Below are positions 1 through 9,288 of a stretch of 64,000 nt of DNA, one piece after another (position 1 is the stretch's first letter; the number at the start of each line of letters is the position of its first letter). The position numbers were made by a program, and so were the translations under genes. The notes beneath the pieces are model-generated. The model saw only the letters and a program-made list of their open reading frames with translations. It had not been told where the DNA came from and made no database searches. The DNA comes from Clostridium sp. (GTDB lineage: Bacteria > Bacillota > Clostridia > Lachnospirales > Lachnospiraceae): the NCBI GenBank assembly GCA_018377235.1, contig JAGZZT010000001.1:372001-436000 (forward strand), in the 5' to 3' direction.

Positions 1-410
1 GGAAGAAGTGTTCCCAGAATCAGATTCCGAAAAAATCCTTCCTTGTCTGTCCGTTCTTCCTGACAGCGGAAAGCACCTGAAAGGGCAACTGCAGACAGGC
101 GCAGAAAGACAGCAATATCTCCCTCTCCTGTTCCGGCCAGAATAAATCCCCCTTCTTCCCCATCTCCTATTCTGACTCTAAGCAAAAAGATATTTCCGCA
201 CTGCACGGCTTCTTCTCCTTCTGTCAGAGAATCTGCATATCCTTTTAAGACGTCCTGGGTAATCCTCCCCTTCTTAAGCTCTGCAAAAAGCTTTTCCGCC
301 CCTTCCGATGCAGCTAAAAACTCTCCGCGCGGCCCGAACAGGGCCAGTGAAAGCCCTGAAGCCTTCCTGATTTCTCCCAGTATATTTTTAAGCGCTCTTT
401 TTGATACCAA
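1..410 (-). CDS. CdaR/PucR-like transcriptional regulator, N-terminal part (cut by window edge)
   Basis: Reading the minus strand from a TTG at 410 gives an open frame of about 136 codons to the window edge, beginning VSKRALKNILGEIRKASG. An AGGAGG seven bases upstream of the TTG supports this start; there is no ATG here. The segment EERTDKEGFFRNLILGTLL resembles the stretch that precedes the central region of clostridial CdaR/PucR-type sugar-diacid regulators (ERFDKxxFIxNLLLxN). The C-terminal helix-turn-helix expected of that family lies outside the window. Role inferred: a regulator of nearby carbohydrate genes. The family call rests on a short motif and is moderate; that the frame is coding is well supported. 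Confidence 0.6.
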   Translation of the reverse strand, partial: MVSKRALKNILGEIRKASGLSLALFGPRGEFLAASEGAEKLFAELKKGRITQDVLKGYADSLTEGEEAVQCGNIFLLRVRIGDGEEGGFILAGTGEGDIAVFLRLSAVALSGAFRCQEERTDKEGFFRNLILGTLL

Positions 411-444
411 GCTGCTTCCTCCTAATTGCTTTCCTGTTTCTGCA

Positions 445-495
445 GCGTCAGTGTGCAAAGGACAACACGCCGTATTGCCCTTTGCACACTGACGC
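445..495. repeat. Dispersed palindromic repeat, copy 1 (51 bp)
   Basis: GCGTCAGTGTGCAAAGG and its reverse complement face each other across a 17-base spacer, giving a hairpin with a 17-bp stem. The left part matches the 30-bp repeats at 24772 and 26936 (GCGTCAGTGTACAAGGAACA). It lies between the CdaR-like gene and the ATPase gene, next to a terminator. Confidence 0.75.
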
Positions 496-506
496 TAATT
501 GGAAAA

Positions 507-532
507 GAGGATACTGCCCCAGCAGCATCCTC
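507..532 (-). terminator. Rho-independent terminator of the ATPase gene
   Basis: GAGGATGCTGC and GCAGTATCCTC pair around a short G-rich loop and are followed on the minus strand by TTTT. It lies about 45 bases after the stop codon of the gene ending at 577. Confidence 0.6.
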
Positions 533-576
533 CCCCGTTGTCACCGCCCTCCTCTCTCGTTCAGGCGGCTCTGAAA

Positions 577-1689
577 TTAATTAAAAATTGCGTTTTCAGT
601 CTCAGTATCAAACGCATGAATCTTTTCTGTATCCATGTAAAGCTTAATTGCCTCGCCCGGTTTTACGCGGACAGACGGATTCACTCTGGCTGTCCAGGTA
701 GCTGTATCCATGTCAAAGTACAGGAATGTCTCCGCACCCAGCATCTCGTATACGCGGATGGTAGCGTTCAGGCAAGCATCCTTGTTTCCACGCTCAATAT
801 CAGACTCATCGTGCAGATCCTCCGGACGGATTCCCAGCGTAACTCTCTTTCCGACGTATCCCTTCTCCTTTAAAACAGCTGCTCTCTTGTCATCCAGCTT
901 AATATCCTGTCCGCAGAATACAAGATGTACGCCCTGCGCGTCTTCCTTCACATCTGCATCTACCATGTTCATCTGAGGGGCCCCGATAAATCCTGCTACG
1001 AACTTGTTGCCCGGCTTGTCATACAGGTTCTCTGGCGTATCTACCTGCTGTACAACTCCATCTTTCATAACAACGATTCTGGTTCCCAGCGTCATAGCCT
1101 CGGTCTGATCATGAGTAACATAGATAATGGTTGTGCCAAGCTTCTGATGGAGCTTGGAAATCTCAATACGCATCTGGCCTCTCAGCTTCGCGTCCAGGTT
1201 GGATAACGGCTCGTCCATCAGGAATACCTTAGGATTTCTTACAATGGCACGTCCCATGGCCACACGCTGTCTCTGACCGCCGGATAAAGCTTTCGGCTTT
1301 CGGTCAAGCAGGTGCTCCAGATCCAGAATCTTTGCAGCTTCATGTACCTTCTTGTCGATTTCGTCTTTCGGAACCTTTCTGATCTTTAATCCGAACGCCA
1401 TGTTCTCGTACACCGTCATGTGGGGATACAGAGCGTAGTTCTGGAATACCATGGCGATATCTCTGTCTTTTGGCTCCACATCGTTCATTCTCTTTCCGTC
1501 AATATACAGGTCGCCGCCTGAAATATCTTCCAGTCCTGCCACCATGCGGAGGGTTGTAGACTTTCCGCAGCCAGACGGACCAACGAAAATAATAAACTCC
1601 TTATCTCCAATCTCCAGGTTAAAGTCCTTTACAGCCTCAAAGCCATTCGGATATTTTTTACAGATATGTTCTAATTTAACTGTTGACAT
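577..1689 (-). CDS. Sugar ABC importer ATPase, UgpC/MsmX type
   Basis: A 370-residue ABC ATPase of the CUT1 family, which powers import of oligosaccharides or glycerol-3-phosphate. It shows Walker A GPSGCGKST (residues 37-45), the signature LSGGQRQR (about 135), Walker B VFLMDEP (about 155), the switch His in YVTHDQTEAM, and a C-terminal TOBE region of the MalK/UgpC kind. AAGGAG lies before the ATG. It is the only ATPase close to the beta-galactosidase and the CUT1 importer at 6.1-9.1 kb, which has none of its own, so it probably energises that importer. MsmX-type ATPases often serve several importers, so a wider role is possible. Confidence 0.9.
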   Translation of the reverse strand: MSTVKLEHICKKYPNGFEAVKDFNLEIGDKEFIIFVGPSGCGKSTTLRMVAGLEDISGGDLYIDGKRMNDVEPKDRDIAMVFQNYALYPHMTVYENMAFGLKIRKVPKDEIDKKVHEAAKILDLEHLLDRKPKALSGGQRQRVAMGRAIVRNPKVFLMDEPLSNLDAKLRGQMRIEISKLHQKLGTTIIYVTHDQTEAMTLGTRIVVMKDGVVQQVDTPENLYDKPGNKFVAGFIGAPQMNMVDADVKEDAQGVHLVFCGQDIKLDDKRAAVLKEKGYVGKRVTLGIRPEDLHDESDIERGNKDACLNATIRVYEMLGAETFLYFDMDTATWTARVNPSVRVKPGEAIKLYMDTEKIHAFDTETENAIFN

Positions 1690-1798
1690 ATGGATTCTCC
1701 TTCTCTATCAATGATTTCAGCATTCAGATGCATCCAGTATATAAAACTTCTGCCGTATTTTCCACGGCACACCGCACAAAATGCAGACATATTTTTCG

Positions 1799-2806
1799 TT
1801 ATAATGACGAATTGGCTGAGAGATCCTTCACGCTCTCCCGGATCATCAGCTTGGCTGGAAGTGTCACCTGAACCGGCAGCTCCCTCTTTGTCAGAATCCG
1901 GTCGCTTAGCATGTCCACTGCCCTCTCTCCCATGAAATCCATGTACAGACGCATGGTGGTAAGCGGAGGAACCATATATTTTGCTGTAGGAATATCATTA
2001 AAGCCTACAATACTGAAATCCTCCGGGCATCGCTTTCCGGCACGGCTGATAGCGTTTAAACATCCCACAGCGAGAGAGTCGTTAGCCACAAAAACCGCTG
2101 TCGGCGGCTCCGGCAGAGCCATCAGCTCATTCATCAGGCGGAAGCCCACACGGGAAGTAAACGCTCCGATCCGCTCGTAGCTGGTTCCTTCCTCTTTCTT
2201 TTCTTCCATAAACGCCCGGTATTCCAGGGTTCTCTTGTCCGTCTCTGCGGACTCTCCAGCCTCTTTTGTGTCATTTCCGCCGATAAATCCAATTCTCCTG
2301 TGTCCTTTCTCCCACAGATAATCGAGAATTCGTCTCGTTTCCCTACGCAGATCAAACACAATTGAATCATATTTATCGTAGTTGGGATTACTGTCCACAA
2401 AGATAGTCGGCCGATCCAGCTCATCAATCCGCCTCAGTTCCTCTTTTCCGAAGGTTCCCAGGCAGATTACCCCATCAATACCCGATACTCTGAACTCATC
2501 CTTTTCAGAAATACTGACAAGTCTGCAGCCAAGCTCTGCCGCCCGTCTCTCTATGGCAATCCGCACTGAGAGGTAGTAGGGATCCTCCACCTCTCCCTCT
2601 AATGAATAATAATTGATCAGGAGAAGAGAGAGCCTGCGTTTCCTCTTCTTCTGGTTTTTCCCTCTGTATTCCAACTCCTCTGCGATCTCAAATATTCTCT
2701 TTTTTGTCGCCGCATTTACACTCAGAGTTTCATCATAATTTAACACCCTTGACACTGTGCTGATGGAAACCTGCGCACGCTCTGCTATGTCCCTGATCGT
2801 TGCCAT
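1799..2806 (-). CDS. LacI-family transcriptional regulator
   Basis: A 335-residue repressor-type protein. The N-terminal helix-turn-helix (TIRDIAERAQVSISTVSRVLN, about residues 3-23) is typical of the LacI/GalR family, and the rest is a periplasmic-binding-protein-like sensor domain (IGFIGG, AVFVANDSLAVG, IVGFNDIP). It starts 37 bases after the beta-galactosidase stop on the same strand, so it is probably co-transcribed with lacZ and controls the divergent lacZ/importer promoters. Repeated TTTTA(C/G)TAAAA sites in that intergenic region are candidate operators. The inducer is inferred to be a galactoside or its transport product. Confidence 0.9.
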   Translation of the reverse strand: MATIRDIAERAQVSISTVSRVLNYDETLSVNAATKKRIFEIAEELEYRGKNQKKRKRRLSLLLINYYSLEGEVEDPYYLSVRIAIERRAAELGCRLVSISEKDEFRVSGIDGVICLGTFGKEELRRIDELDRPTIFVDSNPNYDKYDSIVFDLRRETRRILDYLWEKGHRRIGFIGGNDTKEAGESAETDKRTLEYRAFMEEKKEEGTSYERIGAFTSRVGFRLMNELMALPEPPTAVFVANDSLAVGCLNAISRAGKRCPEDFSIVGFNDIPTAKYMVPPLTTMRLYMDFMGERAVDMLSDRILTKRELPVQVTLPAKLMIRESVKDLSANSSL

Positions 2807-2843
2807 ATATGCTTCTTCCTACTCTTTCTATATTGAATGCTGA

Positions 2844-5800
2844 TTAGCAGAAGACAGTAAACGCCTGCTCCCCCGTTTTTTCTCTCTCTGTGAAAGAAAC
2901 GGCAAAACTCATGGCGAAATCTTCAATCCTTACCTTACACTCCTCTGTCTGTTCCTGACCACAGGAATTGCTTCCAAGGCCAGAATGTCTCCAGTCAAGA
3001 TTCAGGATAATATCATCCTGTTTCTTAATTTCACATGGATGAGCGGCATTTCTGAGAGCCTCTGTCGTATAATCATGAACATTGATTCCCAGTCCGTCTC
3101 TGGAGGTAACGAGAAGTCCCTCTTTTTCATCTGTCAGGGAAACCCAGCGCACATTCTCTCTGTGGCCGTTTTCCTGCGGCATCACGTAATTTGTGTGCAT
3201 TCCGTCCACATCTGTCTCATAGACGCCCATCATCGCCGCCTGTCTGGAATCGCAGTAATTCTCTCCCGGTCCCATGCCATACCATGCCACATTGCGGAAC
3301 TTTTCGTTTACGCTCATCTCCACGCCGATTCTCGGAAGGAACTCCGGCTCAAACTCTGGATTGCGGATGGCTGTGCCGCGGAGATCTACTTCCATGCTTC
3401 CGTCTCCGCAGACGGTGTATACATAAGCCAGCTTAAATCCCCAGACCTGATTGTAACAGCCAAAATGCTTCTGAATATAAACCTGAACTCTGCTTTCAGA
3501 GCTGCTGACTGTCATATACTCTAATTCCTCCATACCTCTGGAGACAAAGTAATTATTCTTCCAGTCATTGACCTTGTACATATCATTGTCAATGTCAGCC
3601 CGATCCACAGTGAGAACAGGTCCTCTCTTAATAAATTCCTGATCGCCCTTCTTCATGGAAGCCAGCACGCCGTGTACCTTGTCAAAGGAGTATACAATAT
3701 CCTGGCAGGCAATGACAACTTCTGTATCTGTCTCAGAAACAGATACTGGCTTTTCTGTATGCTTCACGCAGACCGTCTTTTTCTCAGCTAATGGGAACTG
3801 GTAATGACCCAGCTCATGGCCGGCCGGCGCCCAGGCCGTCTCCATCTTCTCCCTGACAGAGATATTTAAATAATAATCTCTGTTGTCCTTCAGGTCAATA
3901 GGACTATGGGGAATTGAAAGAATTTCCTCTTCGCCTGGCTTTGTGTGTAAGGAATCAATGGTAAAGGATTCCTGGATCTCACTTCCGTCTGTTACAGAAC
4001 ACTCCAGGAATATACCATCCAGAGTCTTGAAATCATAGTAATTCTTTATGCTGAACAGATCTCCCGTCTCTCCCAGACGCTCCATCCATACAGGGCAGAT
4101 TACCTGCTTGTACTCTACAAGACCCGGAGACGGCGTTCTGTCTGGCATGAGAAGTCCGTCAATACAGAAATTTCCGTTTGTGGGGAAATCTCCGTAATTT
4201 CCGCCGTATTTGTAGGTAACGGTTCCATTCTCATCAGTTGTCTTAATGCCGTGGTCGTACCACTCCCAGATAAATCCGCCCTGAAGACGGTCATAGGTGC
4301 GGTAAAGCTTCTGATAGTCTGCCAGGCATCCCGGTCCATTTCCCATAGCGTGGCTGTACTCACAGTGGATATGGGGACGATTGTGCTTCATCTTCGTCTC
4401 TCCAATCTCCTTTAAGCCTTTCAGTCTGGAATACATCGTAGAATATACGTCTGTAATCTCAGCCTCAAAGTCTCCCTCATAATGGATCAAACGGGATTGA
4501 TCCATAGCTCGGATAGCCTCCGCCTCTTTTTTGAAATTCACTCCAAAATAAGATTCATTTCCCAGAGACCACATGATGATGGAAGGATGGTTGTAATCTC
4601 TTTCCACCATGCGGACCGCTCTGTCCACATAGGCAGTTTCCCAGTCTGGGTTGTCTGTGATCATATCGTAGACATGAGCCCACTCAAAACCATGACACTC
4701 CAGATCTGCCTCGTCGATCACATACATTCCGTACTCATCGCAGAAATCATAGATAGCTTCAATAGACGGATAATGAGAGAAACGAATCGCGTTGATGTTG
4801 TGCTTCTTCATCAGAAGAACATCCTGTCTCATCACCTCCAAATCTACAGTTCTTCCGCCCTCCGGGGAATAATCGTGGTGGTTCACGCCGTTAATCAGGA
4901 CAGCCTTGCCGTTTACGGTAAATACATTTCCCTTTACCTCAACTTTTCTAAAGCCCAGACGGTAGCTTACCTGATGGGAAGCCGTTCCGTTCTGCTCCAT
5001 GGATAAGGTCAGCGTATAAAGGTACGGTGTCTCTGCTGTCCAGGCATGAACAGACTCAATCTGAGCAGAGACAGCTGCGTTCTCACCTGCCTGAGTTTCT
5101 CCGGATGCTGCTGTCTGTCCCTCGGCATCTGTAAGAGACCACTTTAAGGTTCCCTCTCCTGCCAGGCGGATCTGTGCGTCTAAGAGTCCTGTTGTATAAG
5201 AATCATCCAGATCTGCGTGAATCCGGCAGTCCTCAATTCTGGCCTTCGGCGCGCTGAGCAGAGATACATTTCTGTAAATTCCGCTGCACCACCACATATC
5301 CTGATCCTCTAAATAGGTTCCGTCAGACCACTTGTAAACGCGGACTGTTATCTGATTTTCTCCTGCATTAATATAGGAAGAAATATCAAATTCTGCCGGA
5401 AGGCGGGAAACCTTGCTGAAACCTGCATGGATTCCGTTTACCCATACATCATAGGCGCTGTCCACTCCTTCAAACCGGAGAATCGTATCATTTTCCATCC
5501 AGTTTTCCGGGATTTCAAAACTTCTTTTATAAATTCCAGTAGGATTTTCTGTAGGCACATACGGAGGATTTAAGGGAAACAGATACAGCACATCTGTGTA
5601 GTGCATATGATCATAGCCCTTTAGCTGCCAGCAGGACGGGACTTCTATGGTATCCCATCCGGCTGTGTCGTAATCTCTCTTCTCAAATCCATTCGGACTA
5701 TATTCCGGCGCCGTCAGGTACTTAAAAGCCCAGTTTCCATTTAAAGAAATCTGCTCTGCGGAATTAGTGAAAAAGGATGTACGGCCTGGCAGACGGTTGA

Positions 5801-5849
5801 TCCCTGTCAGGTTCTGATCCTCCCACCGTTTTTTTGCTCTCATCTGCAT
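2844..5849 (-). CDS. lacZ: Beta-galactosidase, glycoside hydrolase family 2
   Basis: A 1001-residue cytoplasmic enzyme (no signal peptide) that hydrolyses terminal beta-galactose. It has the five-domain LacZ layout: jelly-roll sugar-binding N-terminus, immunoglobulin-like domains, TIM barrel, and a C-terminal beta-gal small-chain domain. The acid/base Glu lies in MWSLGNES (Glu432) and the nucleophile in CEYSHAMGN (Glu497). The start chosen is the ATG at 5849, ten bases after GGGAGG; an ATG at 5930 in the same frame lies inside the promoter and was rejected. Transcribed away from a CUT1 importer, with a LacI regulator directly downstream, so it probably cleaves imported galactosides. Confidence 0.95.
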   Translation of the reverse strand: MQMRAKKRWEDQNLTGINRLPGRTSFFTNSAEQISLNGNWAFKYLTAPEYSPNGFEKRDYDTAGWDTIEVPSCWQLKGYDHMHYTDVLYLFPLNPPYVPTENPTGIYKRSFEIPENWMENDTILRFEGVDSAYDVWVNGIHAGFSKVSRLPAEFDISSYINAGENQITVRVYKWSDGTYLEDQDMWWCSGIYRNVSLLSAPKARIEDCRIHADLDDSYTTGLLDAQIRLAGEGTLKWSLTDAEGQTAASGETQAGENAAVSAQIESVHAWTAETPYLYTLTLSMEQNGTASHQVSYRLGFRKVEVKGNVFTVNGKAVLINGVNHHDYSPEGGRTVDLEVMRQDVLLMKKHNINAIRFSHYPSIEAIYDFCDEYGMYVIDEADLECHGFEWAHVYDMITDNPDWETAYVDRAVRMVERDYNHPSIIMWSLGNESYFGVNFKKEAEAIRAMDQSRLIHYEGDFEAEITDVYSTMYSRLKGLKEIGETKMKHNRPHIHCEYSHAMGNGPGCLADYQKLYRTYDRLQGGFIWEWYDHGIKTTDENGTVTYKYGGNYGDFPTNGNFCIDGLLMPDRTPSPGLVEYKQVICPVWMERLGETGDLFSIKNYYDFKTLDGIFLECSVTDGSEIQESFTIDSLHTKPGEEEILSIPHSPIDLKDNRDYYLNISVREKMETAWAPAGHELGHYQFPLAEKKTVCVKHTEKPVSVSETDTEVVIACQDIVYSFDKVHGVLASMKKGDQEFIKRGPVLTVDRADIDNDMYKVNDWKNNYFVSRGMEELEYMTVSSSESRVQVYIQKHFGCYNQVWGFKLAYVYTVCGDGSMEVDLRGTAIRNPEFEPEFLPRIGVEMSVNEKFRNVAWYGMGPGENYCDSRQAAMMGVYETDVDGMHTNYVMPQENGHRENVRWVSLTDEKEGLLVTSRDGLGINVHDYTTEALRNAAHPCEIKKQDDIILNLDWRHSGLGSNSCGQEQTEECKVRIEDFAMSFAVSFTEREKTGEQAFTVFC

Positions 5850-5901
5850 AACATTTATACCTCCCGTTTTTGCTTGTGTATTCTGCTGGTTTTCTAAACT
5901 A

Positions 5902-5930
5902 ATTATATCTATTTTTTTAGTAAAAGTCAA
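5902..5930 (-). promoter_or_regulatory. lacZ promoter
   Basis: On the minus strand TTGACT (5925-5930), a 17-base spacer and TATAAT (5902-5907) form a near-consensus SigA promoter. A TTTTACTAAAA site begins inside the spacer, placed to block polymerase. Confidence 0.8.
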
Positions 5931-6024
5931 ATGGTTTGCTCAATATTTTTACTGTTATTTTTACTAAAACCTATTGACTTTTTATATTAAAAGGCTTATT
6001 ATTTAATTACTTTTAGTGATTTTA
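5915..6024. promoter_or_regulatory. Candidate operator array for the LacI regulator
   Basis: TTTTAGTAAAA (5915-5925) and its inverse TTTTACTAAAA (5959-5969) sit in the lacZ spacer and directly upstream of the importer -35. Degenerate copies occur at about 5945 (TTTTTACTG) and 6011 (TTTTAGTGATTTTA). Placement over both divergent promoters suggests operators; binding by the LacI protein is inferred. Confidence 0.5.
5974..6002 (+). promoter_or_regulatory. Importer operon promoter
   Basis: TTGACT (5974-5979), 17-base spacer, TATTAT (5997-6002), about 100 bases before the binding-protein start. Confidence 0.75.
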
Positions 6025-6102
6025 CCCAAATCACGGCGCCGCGTTATCGGCGTTTCCGCTGGAAGGTGGGTAAATAGTTCCAATTATTTAGGAGGTAAAC
6101 GT

Positions 6103-7395
6103 ATGAAGAAAACAAAATTGTTTGTATCTGCAGCAGCCATCTCTATGGTCGCAGCCCTTTCCCTCACAGGCTGCGGAGGCGGCGGAGACAAGAAAGCAGC
6201 AGAGAGCGACAACACTATCACTGTATGGGCCTGGGATGTTGCCTTAAAGCAGCTTCAGGCTTCTGCTGAGAAATTTAAGGAGACACATCCTGACGTAGAA
6301 TTCCAGTTCGAGGAGATGGGTACAGAGCAGATTTATACAAAACTTGCCACTACTCTGAATACAGGAAAAGGACTTGCAGACGTTATCCTTCTGGAGGGCG
6401 AGCAGGTAAGCGGCTACGCTTCTAAGTATCCAGACGGCTTCGCAGATCTGAGTGATATTGTAAATAAAGATGATTTTCTTCCTGTTAAAATGGGAGAGGT
6501 TACGGTCAACGACAAGGTAGTAGGCTTCCCGTGGGATGCCGGCCCTGTTGCTCTCTTCTACCGCACCGATTATTTTGAGCAGGCCGGAGTAAACCCGGAG
6601 GATATCAAGACATGGGATGATTTCATCGAGGCAGGCAAGAAGGTAACAGCTTCCTGCAAGACTCCTTCCGGAGAGCCGGTTAAGATGCTTCCTGTCGCTC
6701 CAAACGGTTCCAACTTCTGGAAACTGCTTCTGACAGAGAAGGGAGCCGGCTACTTTGATGCAGAGGGCAACACAGCCGTTAATTCTCCGGAAGCTCTCGA
6801 GTGCATGGAAATGGCCAAGAAGATCTATGATGCAGACATCGCATTAAACTACACAGACTGGGCTGAGTACGAGGGCGTTGTTGTAAACCAGAGCGTTGCT
6901 ACTATTCCTGAGGCTGTATGGATGATCGGAACCATCAAGGACAAGGGACCGGATCAGTCCGGCAAGTGGGGTGTTATGAATCTTCCTGCATTCCCAGGAG
7001 ACGAGGTAAGCGGTTCTACTAATGGCGGTTCTGATATTGTAATCCCAGCTGCCTCTGCCAATATCGATGTAGCTAAAGAATTTGTACAGTTTGCCATGAC
7101 AGATGTGGACTTGCAGGCTGACGGTTTTGTAAACTATGGTTTATTCCCATCTTACATCCCGGCTTACGATGCAGAAGTATTTACCGAGCCGGATGAGTTC
7201 TTCGGCGGACAGAAAATTTATGAAACCTTCATTGAACTGGGCAAAAAGGTTCCGGCTGTCAACTACACAGAGAACTACAACGAAGCCATGAAAGCTGCCG
7301 GCTCTGCCTGCGCTAAGGTTTACCTGGAGGGTGAGGATCCGAAGACCGTTCTCGAGGATCTTGAGAAGGATTTAGTTTCTAAGTTTGGAAAATAA
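6103..7395 (+). CDS. Sugar ABC importer substrate-binding lipoprotein (CUT1)
   Basis: A 430-residue exported lipoprotein. A signal peptide ends in the lipobox LTGC, followed by a Gly-rich linker, so the protein is anchored outside the membrane. ITVWAWDVALKQL and the overall fold pattern match family 1 extracellular solute-binding proteins, which capture oligosaccharides. The start at 6103 follows AGGAGG; an upstream in-frame ATG at 6016 would give an unlikely leader. It heads a three-gene operon with two permeases and is divergent from lacZ, so the ligand is inferred to be lactose or another beta-galactoside. Confidence 0.9.
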   Translation: MKKTKLFVSAAAISMVAALSLTGCGGGGDKKAAESDNTITVWAWDVALKQLQASAEKFKETHPDVEFQFEEMGTEQIYTKLATTLNTGKGLADVILLEGEQVSGYASKYPDGFADLSDIVNKDDFLPVKMGEVTVNDKVVGFPWDAGPVALFYRTDYFEQAGVNPEDIKTWDDFIEAGKKVTASCKTPSGEPVKMLPVAPNGSNFWKLLLTEKGAGYFDAEGNTAVNSPEALECMEMAKKIYDADIALNYTDWAEYEGVVVNQSVATIPEAVWMIGTIKDKGPDQSGKWGVMNLPAFPGDEVSGSTNGGSDIVIPAASANIDVAKEFVQFAMTDVDLQADGFVNYGLFPSYIPAYDAEVFTEPDEFFGGQKIYETFIELGKKVPAVNYTENYNEAMKAAGSACAKVYLEGEDPKTVLEDLEKDLVSKFGK

Positions 7396-7425
7396 CCTCT
7401 CTATCCAGAACAACAGGAGGCTGAC

Positions 7426-8289
7426 ATGAAAACACATAAAAAAGCAAAGTTTTTCCCTTACGGAATGATGATGCCCACCATCGTTATATTCGGGCTCTTT
7501 ATGATTTATCCGGTAATTTACTCCTTCTATCTAAGCTTTATGGAGTTCTCCGGAGGAACTTATACATTCGTAGGACTGCAGAATTACATTGAACTTTTTA
7601 AGGATCCTGTATTTTACAAGGCTCTGTTCAATACATTCTTCTACCTGATTATACAGGTTCCGGTTATGATCGGCCTTGCGCTTCTGCTCGCTGTGCTCAT
7701 CGAGCAGAAGTTTATCCGGGGACGCGGGTTTTTTAGAATGGCTACATTCCTCCCCACCATCACATCCCTGGTTGCCTATGCGCTGGTATTTAAGGTACTC
7801 TTTAATACTGATCACGGCTTAATCAACTATATTGTTGAATTTTTCGGCGGCGAGAAGATCCAGTGGGTATACTCTGCATGGCCGGCAAGAGCGTCTATCA
7901 TTATCTCCATTACATGGAGATGGGTCGGCTATAACATGATTATCATTCTGGCAGGTATCCAGGCAATTCCTACTGAAATGTACGAATCTGCTTCCCTGGA
8001 CGGAGCAAATTTCTGGCAGCAGCTCAGATACATTACCATTCCTGCTATTAAGCCGATTCTTCTGTTTACAACTATTACTTCTACTATCGGTACGCTTCAG
8101 CTGTTCGATGAGCCATACATTCTGACTCAGGGCGGACCAAACTATGCAACTATTACTCTGGGAGAATATCTCTATGATAATGGCTTTAAGTTCCTGAAAT
8201 TCGGCTTTGCCTCTGCTTTGGGATATGTAATGGTTATTATTATCGGAATATTATCCTACATTCAGTTCAGAATGAGTAAGGAGGATTGA
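7426..8289 (+). CDS. Sugar ABC importer permease, MalF/UgpA type
   Basis: A 287-residue membrane protein with about six transmembrane segments and the conserved EAA loop (ESASLDGANFWQQLRYITIP, about residues 186-205), which contacts the ATPase. Start follows AGGAGG. It lies 30 bases after the binding protein and one base before the partner permease, forming the heterodimeric membrane channel with it. Confidence 0.92.
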   Translation: MKTHKKAKFFPYGMMMPTIVIFGLFMIYPVIYSFYLSFMEFSGGTYTFVGLQNYIELFKDPVFYKALFNTFFYLIIQVPVMIGLALLLAVLIEQKFIRGRGFFRMATFLPTITSLVAYALVFKVLFNTDHGLINYIVEFFGGEKIQWVYSAWPARASIIISITWRWVGYNMIIILAGIQAIPTEMYESASLDGANFWQQLRYITIPAIKPILLFTTITSTIGTLQLFDEPYILTQGGPNYATITLGEYLYDNGFKFLKFGFASALGYVMVIIIGILSYIQFRMSKED

Positions 8290-8290
8290 C

Positions 8291-9106
8291 ATGCTTAAAA
8301 AAATCGGAGTATACGCATTTTTAATACTGGCGGCCTTCCTCTCATTATTTCCATTCTACTTCATGTTTGTCAGTGGAACGAACACGAACGCGGATATCTT
8401 AGCAGCTCCGCCCAGACTGCTTCCCGGCTCCATGCTTTCCCATAATTTCTCTGTTCTTGTGGAAAAAATGGATATTTTCCGGGTTGCTTTCAACACACTG
8501 TTTATCTCTGTTGTGTTCACAGTTCTGGCTCTGATGCTCTATTCCGCAGCCGGATATGTGCTGGCCAAATTCGAGTTCAAGGGAAAAGGCCTGATTTTCA
8601 GCTTTATCATGGTCTCCATGATGATCCCGCCTCAGGTTATGTACGTTCCGTTATTTCAGCTGTTCGTAGCAGCTGGTATGACAAACACCTACACAGCCGT
8701 TATTCTGCCCGCTCTGGCCAATGCCTTCGGCATTTTCCTGATGCGTCAGAATATGACGAACTTCCCGACGGCTCTTGTGGAGGCTGCCAGAATCGACGGC
8801 TACAGTGAATTCGGCATCTTCTGCCGGATCGTGCTTCCGAATGTAAAGCCAGCCTTAAGCGCCCTGGTTATCTACATGTTCACCAGCATGTGGAACAACT
8901 TCATGTGGCCTTTAATCGTCCTGGAAACAAAGGATATGTACAACTTCCCGGTTGCTCTGGCCGTTCTGGATGGAAATCCGACTAACAAGGACTTTGCAGT
9001 CATCCTTCTGGCCACCGCTATCGCTACTCTTCCGATTCTGATTATCTTCATGGTATTCCAGAAGCAGTTCGTAGCAGGTGTCATGGGAGGCGCTGTCAAA
9101 GAGTAA
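8291..9106 (+). CDS. Sugar ABC importer permease, MalG/UgpE type
   Basis: A 271-residue membrane protein with about six transmembrane segments. The EAA motif reads VEAARIDGYSEFGIFCRIVL (about residues 160-180). AAGGAGG of its ribosome site overlaps the end of the preceding permease, suggesting translational coupling. No ATPase follows; the operon ends in a strong terminator, so the complex must borrow an ATPase, probably the UgpC/MsmX-like protein at 577-1689. Confidence 0.92.
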   Translation: MLKKIGVYAFLILAAFLSLFPFYFMFVSGTNTNADILAAPPRLLPGSMLSHNFSVLVEKMDIFRVAFNTLFISVVFTVLALMLYSAAGYVLAKFEFKGKGLIFSFIMVSMMIPPQVMYVPLFQLFVAAGMTNTYTAVILPALANAFGIFLMRQNMTNFPTALVEAARIDGYSEFGIFCRIVLPNVKPALSALVIYMFTSMWNNFMWPLIVLETKDMYNFPVALAVLDGNPTNKDFAVILLATAIATLPILIIFMVFQKQFVAGVMGGAVKE

Positions 9107-9142
9107 AGCGTTTCATAAGAGATTTGTATTTTCTAATTATTT

Positions 9143-9188
9143 AAGCCCCCGGGCAGCCGATTGATAAATGTCAGCTGCCTGGGGGCTT
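9143..9188 (+). terminator. Terminator of the sugar importer operon
   Basis: AAGCCCCCGGGCAGC pairs with GCTGCCTGGGGGCTT (one mismatch) and is followed by a T-rich stretch. Confidence 0.8.
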
Positions 9189-9219
9189 GCTTTATTACTA
9201 TTACTTTTCCATTTATTAA

Positions 9220-9280
9220 GAAAATAAGAAAAAGTTTTCCCGTGACTTCCATTGGAACAGGAAAACTTTTTCTTATTTTC
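9220..9280. terminator. Bidirectional terminator between convergent genes
   Basis: A 21-bp perfect inverted repeat (9220-9240 with 9260-9280), rich in A at one end and T at the other, so it can stop transcription from either side. It ends just after the stop of the M42 peptidase gene. Confidence 0.8.
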
Positions 9281-9288
9281 ATTCTCTG

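Noticed and set aside
2985..3524. Open frame of 179 codons on the plus strand.
   Set aside because: Antisense to lacZ, whose frame is intact with catalytic residues; no supporting signals.
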